Positions 36,421-50,701 of a DNA stretch of 64,000 nucleotides are shown in pieces (the stretch's first letter is position 1; each line of letters opens with the position of its first letter). A model generated the notes under the pieces. That model was not told the DNA's origin. It did not search any database and was given only the letters and a program-made list of their open reading frames with translations. The position numbers were made by a program, and so were the translations under genes. This DNA is from Botrytis cinerea B05.10 (Eukaryota; Ascomycota; Leotiomycetes; Helotiales; Sclerotiniaceae): positions 1,798,001-1,862,000 of the forward strand of contig NC_037321.1 in the NCBI RefSeq assembly GCF_000143535.2, in the 5' to 3' direction.

Positions 36421-39039
36421 ATGCAAAGTTTGATTGTTTACGTAAAGATTGAATATAGTTATTATTATATAAGTCACGTGATTATAATTAAAATGTCATT
36501 TTATCATATTAATATTTCATCTTGATGGACTTCGATGTAAATGTTTAAATAGATTTGTAAGTCGTTCATAATCTATTTTACAATAATAATATCGGAGAAC
36601 ATGTTACCATGAGATGTAGAGTTTATAAGTACAGTTTATAAGTAAGCTTTGTGAGTACCTAGAGTTTAAGAATAATGCTTTTCATACTTGTAAATTTTTA
36701 ATTCATTATAATGTATAAATAAACATGGAGATAAATCTAATGAGAATCTAAGTTGAGAATATAATTTAATATATGAAGGCCAGCCTTGAAGCTCTCGATT
36801 CTCATCATGCTTCAGTTTTAATTATTGTATAATATGTAACACAAATATTAAAAGAGTATCATAGAAATACTGTAAAATACAATACTTATTGTTTTAAACT
36901 CTAAGCTATGTAGTAGTATAATAACACAGTAATATATCAGAAAATAGAATAGAATAATAGAGTAATGTTCTTCATATTCAATTAAAGTTTCGTTTATATT
37001 ATAATTAACTTTCTTATTTGTACCTAGATGAGTATTCTTATCTATATTTCCCTGCAGCTTTTTTCGAAACTTCATATTCAAAAAACTTATTTGGATTTTT
37101 ATTGATATTTATTATTCAGATTTCTTGTTTGGGTTTGAATCTAGATATTTCCTTACTAGCTTTTTTGCCGAATTTACCTGCCTAGCTTTTCATTTTTTTA
37201 ATTTCGATTTCGATTTAGATTACAAATAAAAAAACATTTTTATCAAATACATTCATAATTTTAATGTCTTGTTTATTTCTACCAAATGATCGTCTTTAGA
37301 TTGTCTACTATTTAGACAGTAAATTTATCATACGTTATTTTGAAAGCAAATCACAATATTGTCACTTCGATTCTGAATTGAATAAGCCACCTAGGTACTT
37401 AGGTAGACTTAATAATAAATTTATTTTAAGATCCTGGATTCTAATTTTGAACTCAAAATACTAATTTATTATAAACTTCTTTTTATGTAGGAAAAATGTA
37501 AAATATAGTTTACAGAACATTAAAAATAATTTTCATAAAGAAAAAAGATTAGTAATTTAATAATTGTAATCCCTAATTCTGATATAAAACTATAGATTCT
37601 AGTCCTCATAAAGTCTCAATGGTGTCAAATAAATTTAAATGAATTTTAATATTATAAAAGTAACGAGATTCATTATTAGTGACATGAGATTCAACATCGA
37701 TGTTGTCGGTGCTAATTCATCGTGGAATAAAAAACAAATATCAGTAACTAACATTTGAATGAAAAGAAATCCATTCTGAGATTATCAATCTCACATAATA
37801 ACATTTCATACACTAATACTTTCTTTGCTATTGAAATTAATTCCCTCGATCTAAATCAGTACACTCACTATTCTTCTCTTCATTTTTCAATATCCAAAAT
37901 ATTATTGCTATAGTCTTTTTTTATATTCTGTATACTTAGAGCTAGAATATCAACATTTACTTTACATATCTACTCGGACTCGTTTAGAAAAAATTGAACA
38001 ATCATAAATATTTCAAAGATTTACAGAAATGTCGAGGAATTTGAAGAGAATATTCAAAACCGAATAGCCTAAAGCTTTTTTGTAACTTATATTAAAGGCT
38101 AAAGTATTATTGACCCAGATGTATCATAAAGTAATGATGGTTATAAAAACATACCTAGGTAATAATACAAGCAGATATAAGCATTATATGATATAGCACA
38201 AATTTCTTATTGTAGAATCAATTCTATGGATTGCGAACGAAACTAGTTGATTTTCTAATATGTTAATACCAATACAGTTTAATTAATTGGATCTCAGTAT
38301 ATTCTGATTCATGATACCAAAATTCTTTTTCTTGAAAAAAATAAAAATTTATTTAATAGAAAAATTCTTCTATAAAAATTCTGAAGATTTATCATATTAC
38401 ACTTCTTTCGATTTATTACAAAGTATTGATCTTAATCCTTTCGAACTCATAACACTTTAGTACCTAGGTTAATATTACTGTACATTTTTTTTTTTTGAAA
38501 AAAAGACGATTTCCTTGCTAAATAAAATATTGATTAATCATACATTGAAGTCTTTTCCATAAAATATAGTACCCAATTTCAACATAATGAGTAATTTTAT
38601 TTTTAAAACCAAAGAGTATTTCAATACACATGTTTGATATGGCTTTACTAAGTATTTAAATAATATGATTCTTAAATACATTATTCAAAAACAGTGTAGT
38701 ATCAATTTCTTTCCAAAACTATTGTCCCTTTTGAAAATTATATAACTAGGTAGGTAGATAAACTTCACATTCCTCCAAACAATAAAAATATTCTTAATTT
38801 ATAGAATCCATATATCTATATCTAAGCTACTATGATTACAACAAATCATATGATTAAATGAATATTAAATTATTGTTAAACTTGATAATATTTTTCATAA
38901 ATACTATACACCGGCTTGTTTTTCCGATGTTGTATTATTAATAGAATTTTAAATCTTAAGTCTAGGTACCTAGGCATTGTAATTCGCAGTTTCACAGTAT
39001 AGTTGCTACACAAGATCGACACAACATTCAAAAATTGAG
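36421..39039. other. AT-rich stretch without recognisable element
   Basis: This stretch contains ACCTAGGT palindromes at 37389-37396 and 38153-38160 and related CCTAGG sites at 38461 and 38966. No gene or RNA is visible. Frames such as 36848-37081 are composition artefacts. Confidence 0.5.
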
Positions 39040-42000
39040 GTATCTTCGGAATTTCAATTTTTAAACTTATAAAAATACTCTTCTTATTTCTTTAAACTCT
39101 TTTATTCAATTCAACAATTACTTTTATAATAATATCACTAAATAATATATTTGAAACCCCAAATCATTCCTTTTGATTATTAAATCTTAGATTTATATAT
39201 TTGAAAATTCTATAATCCTTAATCAATATTAATCTTTTATATACAAATAAGAAATATAAAGATAGAATAAATATTTATTTACTTTTATTTTTTATTATCA
39301 ATTATTATAATCAAAATAATTTCAATATTGATTTCAATATATCAAATATTATTAAAAAGCAATTTGATATCTTTAAATACAATATTAAAAACAAATATAT
39401 AATCATTATAATCTTTGCAATTCTATTCAATTCCTTTATAATATTCTATTCAAATACTTTTAATAAAGGATTTATAAAAAAACTTATAAATTCTATAATC
39501 AATTTTATAATTATTATAATCTTTATAAATATTATTACCTTTTTTATATTTCTTAATATTTATATTTAATATTTTATTTATATTATATCTATTATTAATT
39601 TCAAAACCTTTATAAAAATAATAAGATTTAATAATATTAAAAATTACAAAAACATTATAATATTTAATAAACCCGATTCTATATTATTTGAAAAAACCTT
39701 TTATAATTTTATATTAAAAAAAAGTTTTATTTCAATTTATATATAATATTAAAATCAAAGATTACTTACAAAATATAAATCCATTATCCTATTCAATAAA
39801 TCCTTTATCTTTTTTTTATAATAAAAATTAATAAAAATCATTAAAAACCTCTCTTTAATCGATATTTCAAATATAATATTTATAATTATAAAATCAATAA
39901 ATATATTAATAAAATCATTTAAATTATTTCATTTATTAAAATTGTTTATTTCTTTATATTCTTTAATAACAATAATTCTTTTTAATATATTAAAAAGAAA
40001 TATATTATTTTTCAATATAATTCAAAATATTAAAAATACTATATTCTAATATAATATAAACAAATCTCTTTCTATATTCACTACAACAATAGAATAAAAA
40101 AATATATAGATTTTATTAATATCAATTATATTATATTATTTTAATATATTAATTATTATAATTTATTTAAAATCGATTATAATAAATATTTAACTGTTTT
40201 ATAATATAAAAATAAGAATATTTATATTCTTATTAAAAATAAATTCAAAATTATTTGAAAAATAAAAGGAATTTATTTAATATAAAATAATTAATATAAT
40301 TATCAAATTTTTAAAAACTAAAATATCTAATATATTTATAATTTTAATACTCTTTAACAAATATAAATACAAATATAATAAAATAATCACTATATACAAA
40401 CAAATTAAAATTCTTTCCACTATAAATCAAATCCTAATTCAAAATCAAATTCAAACTTTCATAATTCTAATTCAAATCTTCATTCTTTTATTTAAAATCC
40501 CTTTCAGAATTTTTAATAATAAAAAAAAAAAGAATAAATCTTTTTCTATATTAAATTCTAATAAATTAAATATTTCAAATATTAATAAAACCTTTTATTA
40601 ATATTAATACAATATTTCAGATTTTATAATAAAATCTATATTCAATTGATTTAATAATATAATCTTCAAATCTATTAAATCAATATTAACAAAAATATTT
40701 TTATATATACAACAATTCTTATAATCTTTGATTTTCAATAAATCGATATTATATATATTTAGAAATCTTAAACAATTATAAATATACAAATATAAAACTA
40801 TTTAAACTATAATTATTATACCCTATTCGATTTCTAAAATCTTACAAATTCTAAAGAATCTAATCAATTTAGAATTATAATATATATATATAAAAGAATA
40901 GGTTTTTATATATAATAATATAAATCTATTTATAATAGGAAACTTTTCTAAATTGATATAAATAATAATACAATTTTCAATTTATATTACTAATCAAATA
41001 TAAAAAAAACAATAAATTATATTTTATATCTTATCCCTCCATTATATTACTTAACCAAAAAGGATTTCAATATTTAATATTATACTTTTGAATTAAAAAT
41101 ATAATTATAATATAGGAATATAGAATTCGTTTATTAATTTAATAATAATAAAATAAATTACATCAATATTTCTAATAATCTTATTTATAAAACAAATCAC
41201 ATTATTAATCTTATATTCTCCAATATCCCTTTCACTAATATTACTATTAAAAAAGATATATATAATAATTTAAATTACAAAATCCAAATTACAATTATTC
41301 TAAAACAAGATATAACTTTACTAAAACAATACTATTATAAAATCCCGGATTCAAAATTAAATAGATTTTCGAATTTAATATAAATCAATATTATCTATCT
41401 TTCAAATCCTCTTTTTTTAAATAATAAAAAAGCAATTGAATTATATATAATTAATCTTATTATAATAATGAATTCTATTATATATATAATTGATAAACTT
41501 AATTACAATAATAAAAAAACAATATTATAATAAATTTTTAAATATAAAAAGATCTATCAAAACCATCTTTATAAATATAATTTCAAAAAGAAAGTTTCAT
41601 TTATAATTTAGACTTTTTATATTACAATATATCAAACGAAATACAATTATTAAAAATATATTATAAATAATATTAAAAACAATGAAAAGCTTTATAAAAT
41701 TATTAATTAATATAAACTAAAAACTAATCTGAAATCGCTTTTTTTATATATCAATAACATTTTTATTAAAGATACTATAAAAAAGATTAAAACTTTATAA
41801 AGAAAGGTTTTTATTTGTTTTATTATTACAAACAATTTCAAATAAGATTTATTCGAAAATTGAAATAAATTGGGTATTTTAAAATAATCGTTATTGATTT
41901 CAATAAAAAAAGTTGAATATAATATAATTGGGATTTTCAATATTTTGTTAAAAATAAATTATATTATAATATATATATTTAAAATTTATTAATTAATAAT

Positions 42001-44842
42001 TAAATATATTATTTATAATTTATATAATTATTGTATAATATTCAATTTATTTTTATATATTTAAAAGATTGTTAAAAAAGTTATATTATTTAAGATTAAT
42101 AAAAAGAATAGATTTTTTATTTATTTTTGAAAATCAATTATATTTATCTTTTATATTTTAAAAGATTTGAAAAGAATTGTGGTTTATTGATTAATATAGA
42201 TTGTATTAATTAATGGAATTCTTAATTTATAATATAAAGGGCTTTTATTTAAAAGAGCTATTATAGATCTAGTTGTTTGTTTTATTTATAATGTAGAGGT
42301 TATATTTTCTTAAGAATTAAAGATTATTATAATTATTATAAATATTTAGAAAGCCTTTAATACCCTTTTCAAATAATAATTATTAAAAAGAATAATTAAA
42401 TAAAGTTGATTTTTAATTCTTTTAAAATTAATAAACTTTTTTCTTATTAATTGATTTATTTGAATAAGATTGGAGAATTCAATTATTTTTAATTATAATA
42501 TAAAGTATAGAATATCTCAAAACTTTCTTTTTTCTTTAGTATTATATATATTATATTTAATAAAGCTTATTTTTTAAAATATCGAGTTTTGTTTTGGATA
42601 TATTAATAATCTATATTTATATTGAATCTTCAAATCTTTAAATTCAAATGTTTTTGTTTTAGTAAATGATATAGAGAAGATTCTAGAATGGAGTAATAAT
42701 AATAAAATCATTTTTATTTTAAAGAAATTCGAAATAATATATTTGATTTGAAAAAAAGGTATTTATATTTTTCAATATATTATTAATAAGGATTTCATTA
42801 TTATATTTATTATTATTATTGAAAAAGGAATACAATTAGTTTTGAAATAGTTTGAAATATAATTCAATTACAATCTTATTTTCAAAAGGTATATAGCTAT
42901 TCGGATTATTAAAATCAAAATAATTGTATATTATATTTACAACCTTATAAAAACAATTGATAATCTTTTAATTTTAATATTATATAAAGTAATAATAATT
43001 TGTATTGTTTTTTTTTATTTATAGAATAAAGATATAATTCAATAGAAGAATGAAATTATCTTATATTTAATATATTAATTGCAATCTTGCTATCTTCTTT
43101 TGTATAGATTAGTATATCGATTTTATTAAATAAATATTCGCTTTTATAATTAGGAATATTCTTTTTGTTTAGAAAACTATTTCTATTATTATTCTCTTTC
43201 GAAATACAAGTATTCTTTTAATTGATATTTTATTAAATAATATTAAACTTTGTTTTATTATATATATTCAAATAACAAATATATTTTATTTTATAATTTA
43301 TTAGATTTTATTCTTATTTATTATTAAAAATAAAAAAGTTGGTTATTAATAAATCTTTAAAATGAAAATTCAATATTTAGAAATTTTATTTTTCAATATT
43401 ATATAACTTATATTAAAACTTCCTTATTTCTTTTTAGAATATAGAATTAATTTAATAAGTAATATAGATAAAGAGATTATTTTAATTAGTTTTAAAGAAT
43501 AATAATCTCGATTTCCTTTTGATAAGATTTCAATTTTCTTAAATAATTTTAAATAAATTGAAAATAAAAGAAGATTTGTTAATTATAAATATATAATATA
43601 TCAAAATAAAAAGTAATTGAATATAGAATCGAATATAATCAGTTTTATTTTTTATATATTTGATATAAAAATGATTAGGGTATATATAAATCTTAAATAC
43701 ATTTTCAAGATTTTCTTATTCAATTAATATTATATTTGGTTTTATATAAATAATATATTAATAATTTGATATCTATATAATAATATATTTGATTCTTTAT
43801 AATAAACTTTTTATATTTATCAAAATGTTATATAAATCTTTGATATTTGAATTCATTAATTCTTTAAATATATTGAAATTGAGAATAATAAGATAATCAA
43901 TAAGCTTATTAATCTTGATATTTACAAATCTATTTAGAATATTAAATCTGTTTCGGAATTTATTATTAATAGGATTAATATTATAATTAGGGAATTAGAC
44001 TTTTGTATAAAACAATATTAATAGTTTAAATAATAATTTATATTTTCAAATATATATAATAAATAAAACCTTTTTTATATAATAAAGCTTTTTTAAAATT
44101 AAATTTGTTAAAATAGATATTATATTATATCCTTATTATTTGTTTCAAATATAAAGATTTTATATAATACTATAAACAATTTAAATATTAAAATATTAAT
44201 TTGAAATACTTTTATAGTTATTAAAAAATCCTTGAATATTTAGTATTTTATTATAAATCGCTTATTCAATTTAAAAAATAATCTAAATAATCATTTTTAC
44301 TTTTATTAATTATAATAATAAAAGATTTTAATTACTTTTTGTTTTTTATATCCCAATTATTAATTTTAGCCGAATTCCTTAAAATCATTTAATTCTATTT
44401 TAGTATTTACTCTTACTAGGGATATCTCTTTCCTTTTCCTTCTTTTCTTTTCTCTTATTAAAAAGGATTCCATTTTATTTATATCTTATTGAAATAATAA
44501 TTAGAAATACAATTAAAACCCTTTTTCTTTTTTTTATATATATATATTAATATAAACCACTTTTATAAATACTTGTTTTTATAATTTACATATATTATTT
44601 TTCAAAATCATATCTGATTCTTTGAAATCCTTTGAATATAATTAGCCTTATTTCAATTAATAAAAAAGGAGTTATTCAATTAGACTTTATAACTTTTATA
44701 TATATAATCTGCTTTTTATAACGATACCTTAAATCCATAATTTAATATATCCCTATATCCCTCGAAAGGTTCCCAGGGTTAGCCTTATACCGGCTCGTTG
44801 AACATTAATAAATATTATTACTACTACTACTACTACTACTAG
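39040..44842. mobile_element. Extremely AT-rich segment with a strand-bias switch, ending in a TAC tail
   Basis: From 39040 to about 41950 the plus strand keeps C but has almost no G; 40270-40506 has none at all. From about 41950 to 44350 the bias reverses, keeping G and losing C. The segment ends with a less-eroded 3' part (44740-44818) and TAC repeats (44819-44842), like the ends at 10718 and 15350. This suggests one or two LINE-like elements whose strands were mutated unequally by RIP. ACCTAGGT palindromes are absent from the whole segment. No frame survives that would identify the element. Confidence 0.5.
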
Positions 44843-47800
44843 GCATCGTAATTTCTGGCCACCTCTATCTTGGGTCACCCTTCCGCATCTAAAATCTCGA
44901 AAAAAATATCTTTAATTTTCTTCTTTTCATATGGAATTTATTGAATATTTAAATATTGGTAGTTCAAATAATTTGAAATTTATCCTGAAGTTTCTGAACT
45001 CTCAGGATTTTTCTGGATTGAGATTTAGATTTTTAAAATATCGATTTTTAAATTTATCGATAAAGTCTATGTAAGTTTAAGCTTTCGATAAAATCATTCA
45101 TCACTTTTTAATTGCAATTGTTGATAATGAATTATTAGTTTTTATCGAAAATGTCTATATGTTTAACATAAGAGATTGAGAAAAGATAAACTATTTTTAT
45201 AAATAAATATCTATAAAAATACTCTTGAAACTGCATAAATTTTTCATTTGCCTACTTAAATTATACGTATCTTTATAACAATTAGTTCTTATTAATATTG
45301 TTAGTGATTCTAAAACATTTATTTTCATTTATATTATAATTCGCGTACCATTAACGGTAAAAAGATTTATTATATCATATAAATGTAGGATTAAATGCTA
45401 TACAAATAAATATGATTATTTAACAAGAATGTTTGATTTGTTCTTATAAAAATTATGATTGTGATTGCAAATCTTTTACTACCTAAGTATTTTTAATGTT
45501 GTATACTGAAAGAGTATTTATGAAAAAGGAAAGCCAAAAAAGGAAAAGAAGCACAATATTGAGTATAAAAATAAAAGCAATGTCAAAATCATAGTGACTT
45601 TATTTATTAGTAGAAGTACGCTAAAACAAACTAATACTTCAAAACAAATTATTAGTGCATGCTTAGGTAGGTACTGACTCAATAACTAGGTATATGATAG
45701 ATGTAGAATATTAAATAAAGTTAATTCAAATATGTTAAATCAATTTCTAAGTCTTTTCATGTGAAATTGATTCTTTTAAAACTAATCTATACTGGAACAT
45801 AGTTTATTTCAAAATTAAAAAATGATTAGAGACTAAAATGATCATTTTTTCATCAGGAATAAAAGATTATAAAATACCAGAGAGACAACTTTTTAATCTT
45901 GTATACTAAAAATACCTCACATAAATCAAGGTAAAGATATCATTTAATAATAACTTTTTCTGGAGGTTTCAAAATTCAAAATAACACCAAAATCATCACT
46001 ATGCATTATAATTGTCTTTTACTTTTCATAGAATTTACATCCATACTTATACTATACCGAGGTATTTAACTTTTGAAATTCTCCAAGTTGTAAAAGATTT
46101 TTTTGATTTATTCGAATAAAGTAAGCTTTTATTAACGTTTTTTAAAAATTCAAATTGGGGTTTAAATCCAAATCCTAATCCATATTTGAATCTATATTAT
46201 AAGTCCTTTCTCGTTTTTATTAGGTATCATTCTCTCTGTTGTTATTAATTTAATATCATTAACAACACTAAAAACCATGACGAAAAGTACATAGTACTTG
46301 TATCATTCTAAATTATTTTGGAGATTATTAAAATGAGGACTAGAATAGTGAATTACCTAGATATTTTTAGTCTACTTAGATCCTGTAGTAAATCCCGAGC
46401 CAGAATCTGTGATTTAAAATTAGAATCTAGGGTATCGCTAAGAAGTATTTTTGAAATTAATAAAAATAGAGCCCAATCTTTTTAACATAGATAATTAGTT
46501 TTAGATGTAAATCCTTAGCTATGAATATACATTATATCTGGGTATGATAATATAATAGTCCTTTTTAGCCATTCCGCACGCATTCTTTTGTTACTGAAAG
46601 ATACCTAGAGTCCAGCATATTGAAGCTAAAATCCAAGTGGTATAAGAGTAGTATTTTAGACTTGTAATAAATAGCATGAGTGAGGATAATCTATCATTAT
46701 TCATATAAATAGTGGAATGAATGATGATTGACTATAAAACTATGAAAATAGTATTTTTTTCACACCCTTCCTTTAATTTAGTAATCAATTAAATCCTATC
46801 TAATATTCCTTTAAGAACCATTTATACCTAATTATTATACTTATCTTCTGAACTACTTCATTTTAATAGTTTTACTTCTCAGAATACAAATCAGATATGT
46901 TCAGCTTCTAATCATGAAGACTGTTTTAAATCACATAGGTTATTGTTTCTAGAAAAAAATCTATCTGAAGAGCCCAAGTAGCTTCTATTACAGTAAATGC
47001 TTTCAACTATAACAAAAAAATATAAAAAATACTAAAACATGTTTTATATCATCAAAAAAAGATATTTTACAAATAGTTCACACTTATAAACATATAATTA
47101 CCTAGATGTAATATAGTATACCTCTTTTTGAATGTATATTATACACAATAACAACAAGTAGAATTCTATGTACCTAGGTAATTATTTATATGGTTTATAT
47201 TATCATTTTTCTACATTTGCTGAATACAGTATTGCAAAGTCAAAGGGATTTATTAGATAATGCTCTTATAATTATCTGGAGTATAATATTAAGACGTTTA
47301 AAACATTAAAAACCATTATGTTTCTCAAAGTCTGTTGAATTCTGATGGTTTTTTCAAAGATCGCAGAATATAAATAACCATTGATTAAAAATATATGTGA
47401 AATAACTGAATGGATTCAGAAGGATTTAATGTGATAAATGATATTTCAGAAAAGGAAAAGTTGAAAAACTTTTATGATGTATTCAAATGACTTTCAACAT
47501 CAACATTAAGAGTTTTCAATAATACTGAAATAATAACTTTGATTAATCAAATCTCAATAAGGGTGCATTTGAATTGTTGTTTACCTGCAATGGATAGTAT
47601 ATCAGAAACTTAAAATACAAAAAATAATCATTGTTTATTGTATCAAACAAAACTTTTTTCGGGGAATATTTGTTATTCCGATTTAAAATAATAATACTAC
47701 CCAATATGATGATAAAATAAGAATAAGAATAAAGATGATTTTAAATAAATTATATTATCTTATATAGTAGAGTATTTTTTACAATAATATATATGAGTGA

Positions 47801-50276
47801 TAATATTACAATTAAATTTACTAAAACATCTTACATCATATTAATATATAAATAGTCCTTTTTGATCTTGGTAAGTTTGAGATTTTTTTCACAAAATCAA
47901 TAGTGAAATAATCTGCACTGAATAATGTTAATATAATTTTAGTGAAAATATAAAAGATATTCGAAAATGAATTGATATAAAAATATGTTTAGAAATACAA
48001 TAAAACAAACATAATTGTTATACTTATTCGAAATCATGACTTAAAAAGTAATTTATTAATCTTTTTCATCTCAAAATACTTTAATACCTACCTAAATTAA
48101 GTTAACATCTATAAAATTTTAATACAGATACGCATTATAGACATAAATTATTGAAAGAACTTAAATTATTATACACCAAGTATCAAATCGAAAATGTCAA
48201 ATTTATATGTTTTAAAAGTAAAAAACTAATTATCGAAAATGACGTATCGATGTTATAATAGTAAACAAAGAGTGTTAGTTATAAAAAGATGTAAGTTCTA
48301 TGAATTGAAATAACTGTTATATAATCCTATATATTTCTACATAATTCTATGTTATTTGTTATCTTTAGTTTTACTTTTATTTTCTGAATTATTTTTAATG
48401 TATTAAATTTGATTATAATCAGTAAGTATCAATTATTAGAAAAGACTCCATTCATCGTAGATAGGTTTATGCAAATGATGTAAAAAAAAAAGAATCCATA
48501 TCTATTACAAAAATGTATACCTAGGTACCTAGGTAGGTAGTCTGTACAAAGTTTTTTAAGATTGTTTTTTAATAACTGAGATTTAAAGCTGTTATTAGAT
48601 TTAGAATATTATACTCATAGGTATTGTATTTTAACTTATTTAAACATGTTTGATAATATGTTTTACGAACTATATAGATGACAGAGTATCATAAACTAGA
48701 TACTAAAAACGAGATAATAATGTAATTTCAATCTTACAAAAGGTATAATATGTAAAAGATGAATATTCTCATATTTAATTTTATTTTGATGATTCTGAAC
48801 TGCGGACTTTAACTGAATTTTAAACGAAGTAGTGAAGGTGTTTTAGAATATAAATTAGTTAGTAAACGAATGTTGTGTTCGTATTCAAGAAACAATGTAC
48901 CTAGATCAATTCTGGAACCTGAAATCTTGTTTTTCGAATGAAGAATTAAACGTTTTTGAAGTTGTATGAAAAGAATTGATTGAAAGATTGGGAACAGGAA
49001 ATTCAAAAATCTATGAATAGTATATTTAGAAAAAAGTAGAATTTATCTTGCAGAATATCCCAAAAAATATGTATAATTTTAATTATATATTTCTAGTCCA
49101 TTTTCGTAAATATTATATAGAGTATTCAAATTAAATTACCTAGGTAGTGAATGATTTATTAGAAAGTACACATGTAGAAACAATCTCAGTAATAACTAAA
49201 TATCTTGGCTAATGTTTACAAAAAACAATTATAAATATTATAATATATTAAAAATAAATTTTGAAACTCGCAATTTTTGAATTTGAGTAACCTTGTTGAA
49301 CAAACAACTTATTTTTATACTTTGATATTCTATTGAATATTGAAATGAACGTTTCTATTGTTTATACTTTGAATGTTATGTAAAAAAATTTATTGCTATT
49401 ATGTGATCTTAATTTTTATGAATAGATGTATATTTTGACATGAGTATTGAACTTAAAATACGAAAATACTCTGATGTTTTAAAAAGAAGAAATTCTCTCG
49501 AAAAGAAAATTATTGAAACAAGAAAATTTTTGATATTCAACAGAACTAAAGCTTTGGATATTTTGAAAAATGACATATTAACAGCTCTAAATCAAAATCA
49601 AAATAACTGTATATTACATTTAGTAAAATACTGATGAAATATAAATGTCACAAATATATTCAAATTAATCTGAACTATAATAACTATTCAATTATAAACT
49701 TTCATAAAAAAGAAAGTGACAAAATACTAAATTTTTAACAAGAACCACACATTCAATCGAAATACAAAAATATGTGCAGGTATCAATATATATTATCAGT
49801 TTTTCTATGATTGCTCTTTTTATATTTCAAAAGTTTCCCTATAAAGAATCAAAAATCTTACATTCTTAATTTGCTTTGTTTTTAACAAGGCTAAGGATTT
49901 TATGGAGATTACAATTACGTATTGTAAAGAATATATAAAACAGAAATAAACTCCAAAAAAAAATCCCTAGAAAAAGACGAATCTCAACTATTTAAATAAG
50001 TATTAGATTCATTTAATATATTTCTGTCTTTTCTTTTAAAATCAGTTTTGTTTATTTAGTATTTATTTGATTCTTACTTATATTTATTAAAGTTCCCTTA
50101 TAACCACCTAGGTATTATGTTTATCATTGATAATACAAAGTCTAATATACTCTTTTTAAACAAATTAATAAATTTTTTTTTTAAATATTCATTTGTTAAT
50201 TAATGGCTATGAATTATATGCAACATTATTGAGAATCTTTCTTATATAAAAGAGAAATTTAATAATCACCTTGTTA
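44843..50276. other. AT-rich stretch without recognisable element
   Basis: The decayed sequence contains ACCTAGGT palindromes at 47172, 48519, 48527, 49138 and 50106. A 64-codon frame at 49440-49634 encodes a lysine- and isoleucine-rich peptide with no known relative and is probably chance. The first ~100 bases after 44843 are GC-richer (ATTTCTGGCCACC) and may be pre-insertion flank. Confidence 0.5.
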
Positions 50277-50701
50277 TAACGTGGTTTATCAGTGAGTGGG
50301 TCATATCAGTAAATGAGTCATTTGAAAATACATCAAAATTAGGCCTTTTTCAATATTCTTACTTTAATAACTAATCATTATTTTGAAAAAAGAAAAGAAT
50401 TTTCAATAACAATAAGAAATTAGCTTCTTATAAATTTAGTTTTTTATAAATATTTTTATTATATTCTAAAAAAAGTAGAAATTGCTATAATTTTCGTTAC
50501 AAAAAAGTTATTTTTATAATAACTATTATAATAATTTGATTTTTTTAGTAAATAACTAGATTTTTATAATATTTATATAATTAAACTTCAATACCCTCAG
50601 ATTTTTCTAAATTATATTATTAAATAAAGAAAGTGCACGGTTATGCACAGACGAATTTTGTATATAAAATGAGGTGACCCATTCACTGATAAACTACGTT
50701 A
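50277..50701 (+). mobile_element. Short TIR element, copy S5 (reference copy)
   Basis: This 425-bp element starts TAACGTGGTTTATCAGTGAG; its right end reverse-complements to TAACGTAGTTTATCAGTGAA. It is flanked on both sides by TA (50275-50276 and 50702-50703), consistent with a 2-bp TA target duplication. Each inverted repeat contains two tandem 17-bp units (TATCAGTGAGTGGGTCA and a variant). The interior TGCACGGTTATGCACAG is unique to this family. No coding frame: this is a MITE-like non-autonomous element. Confidence 0.9.

Noticed and set aside
41707..41940. 77-codon minus-strand frame in the most AT-rich segment
   Set aside because: The strand is nearly free of one base, so long frames arise by chance; the composition is Ile/Phe/Leu/Lys only.
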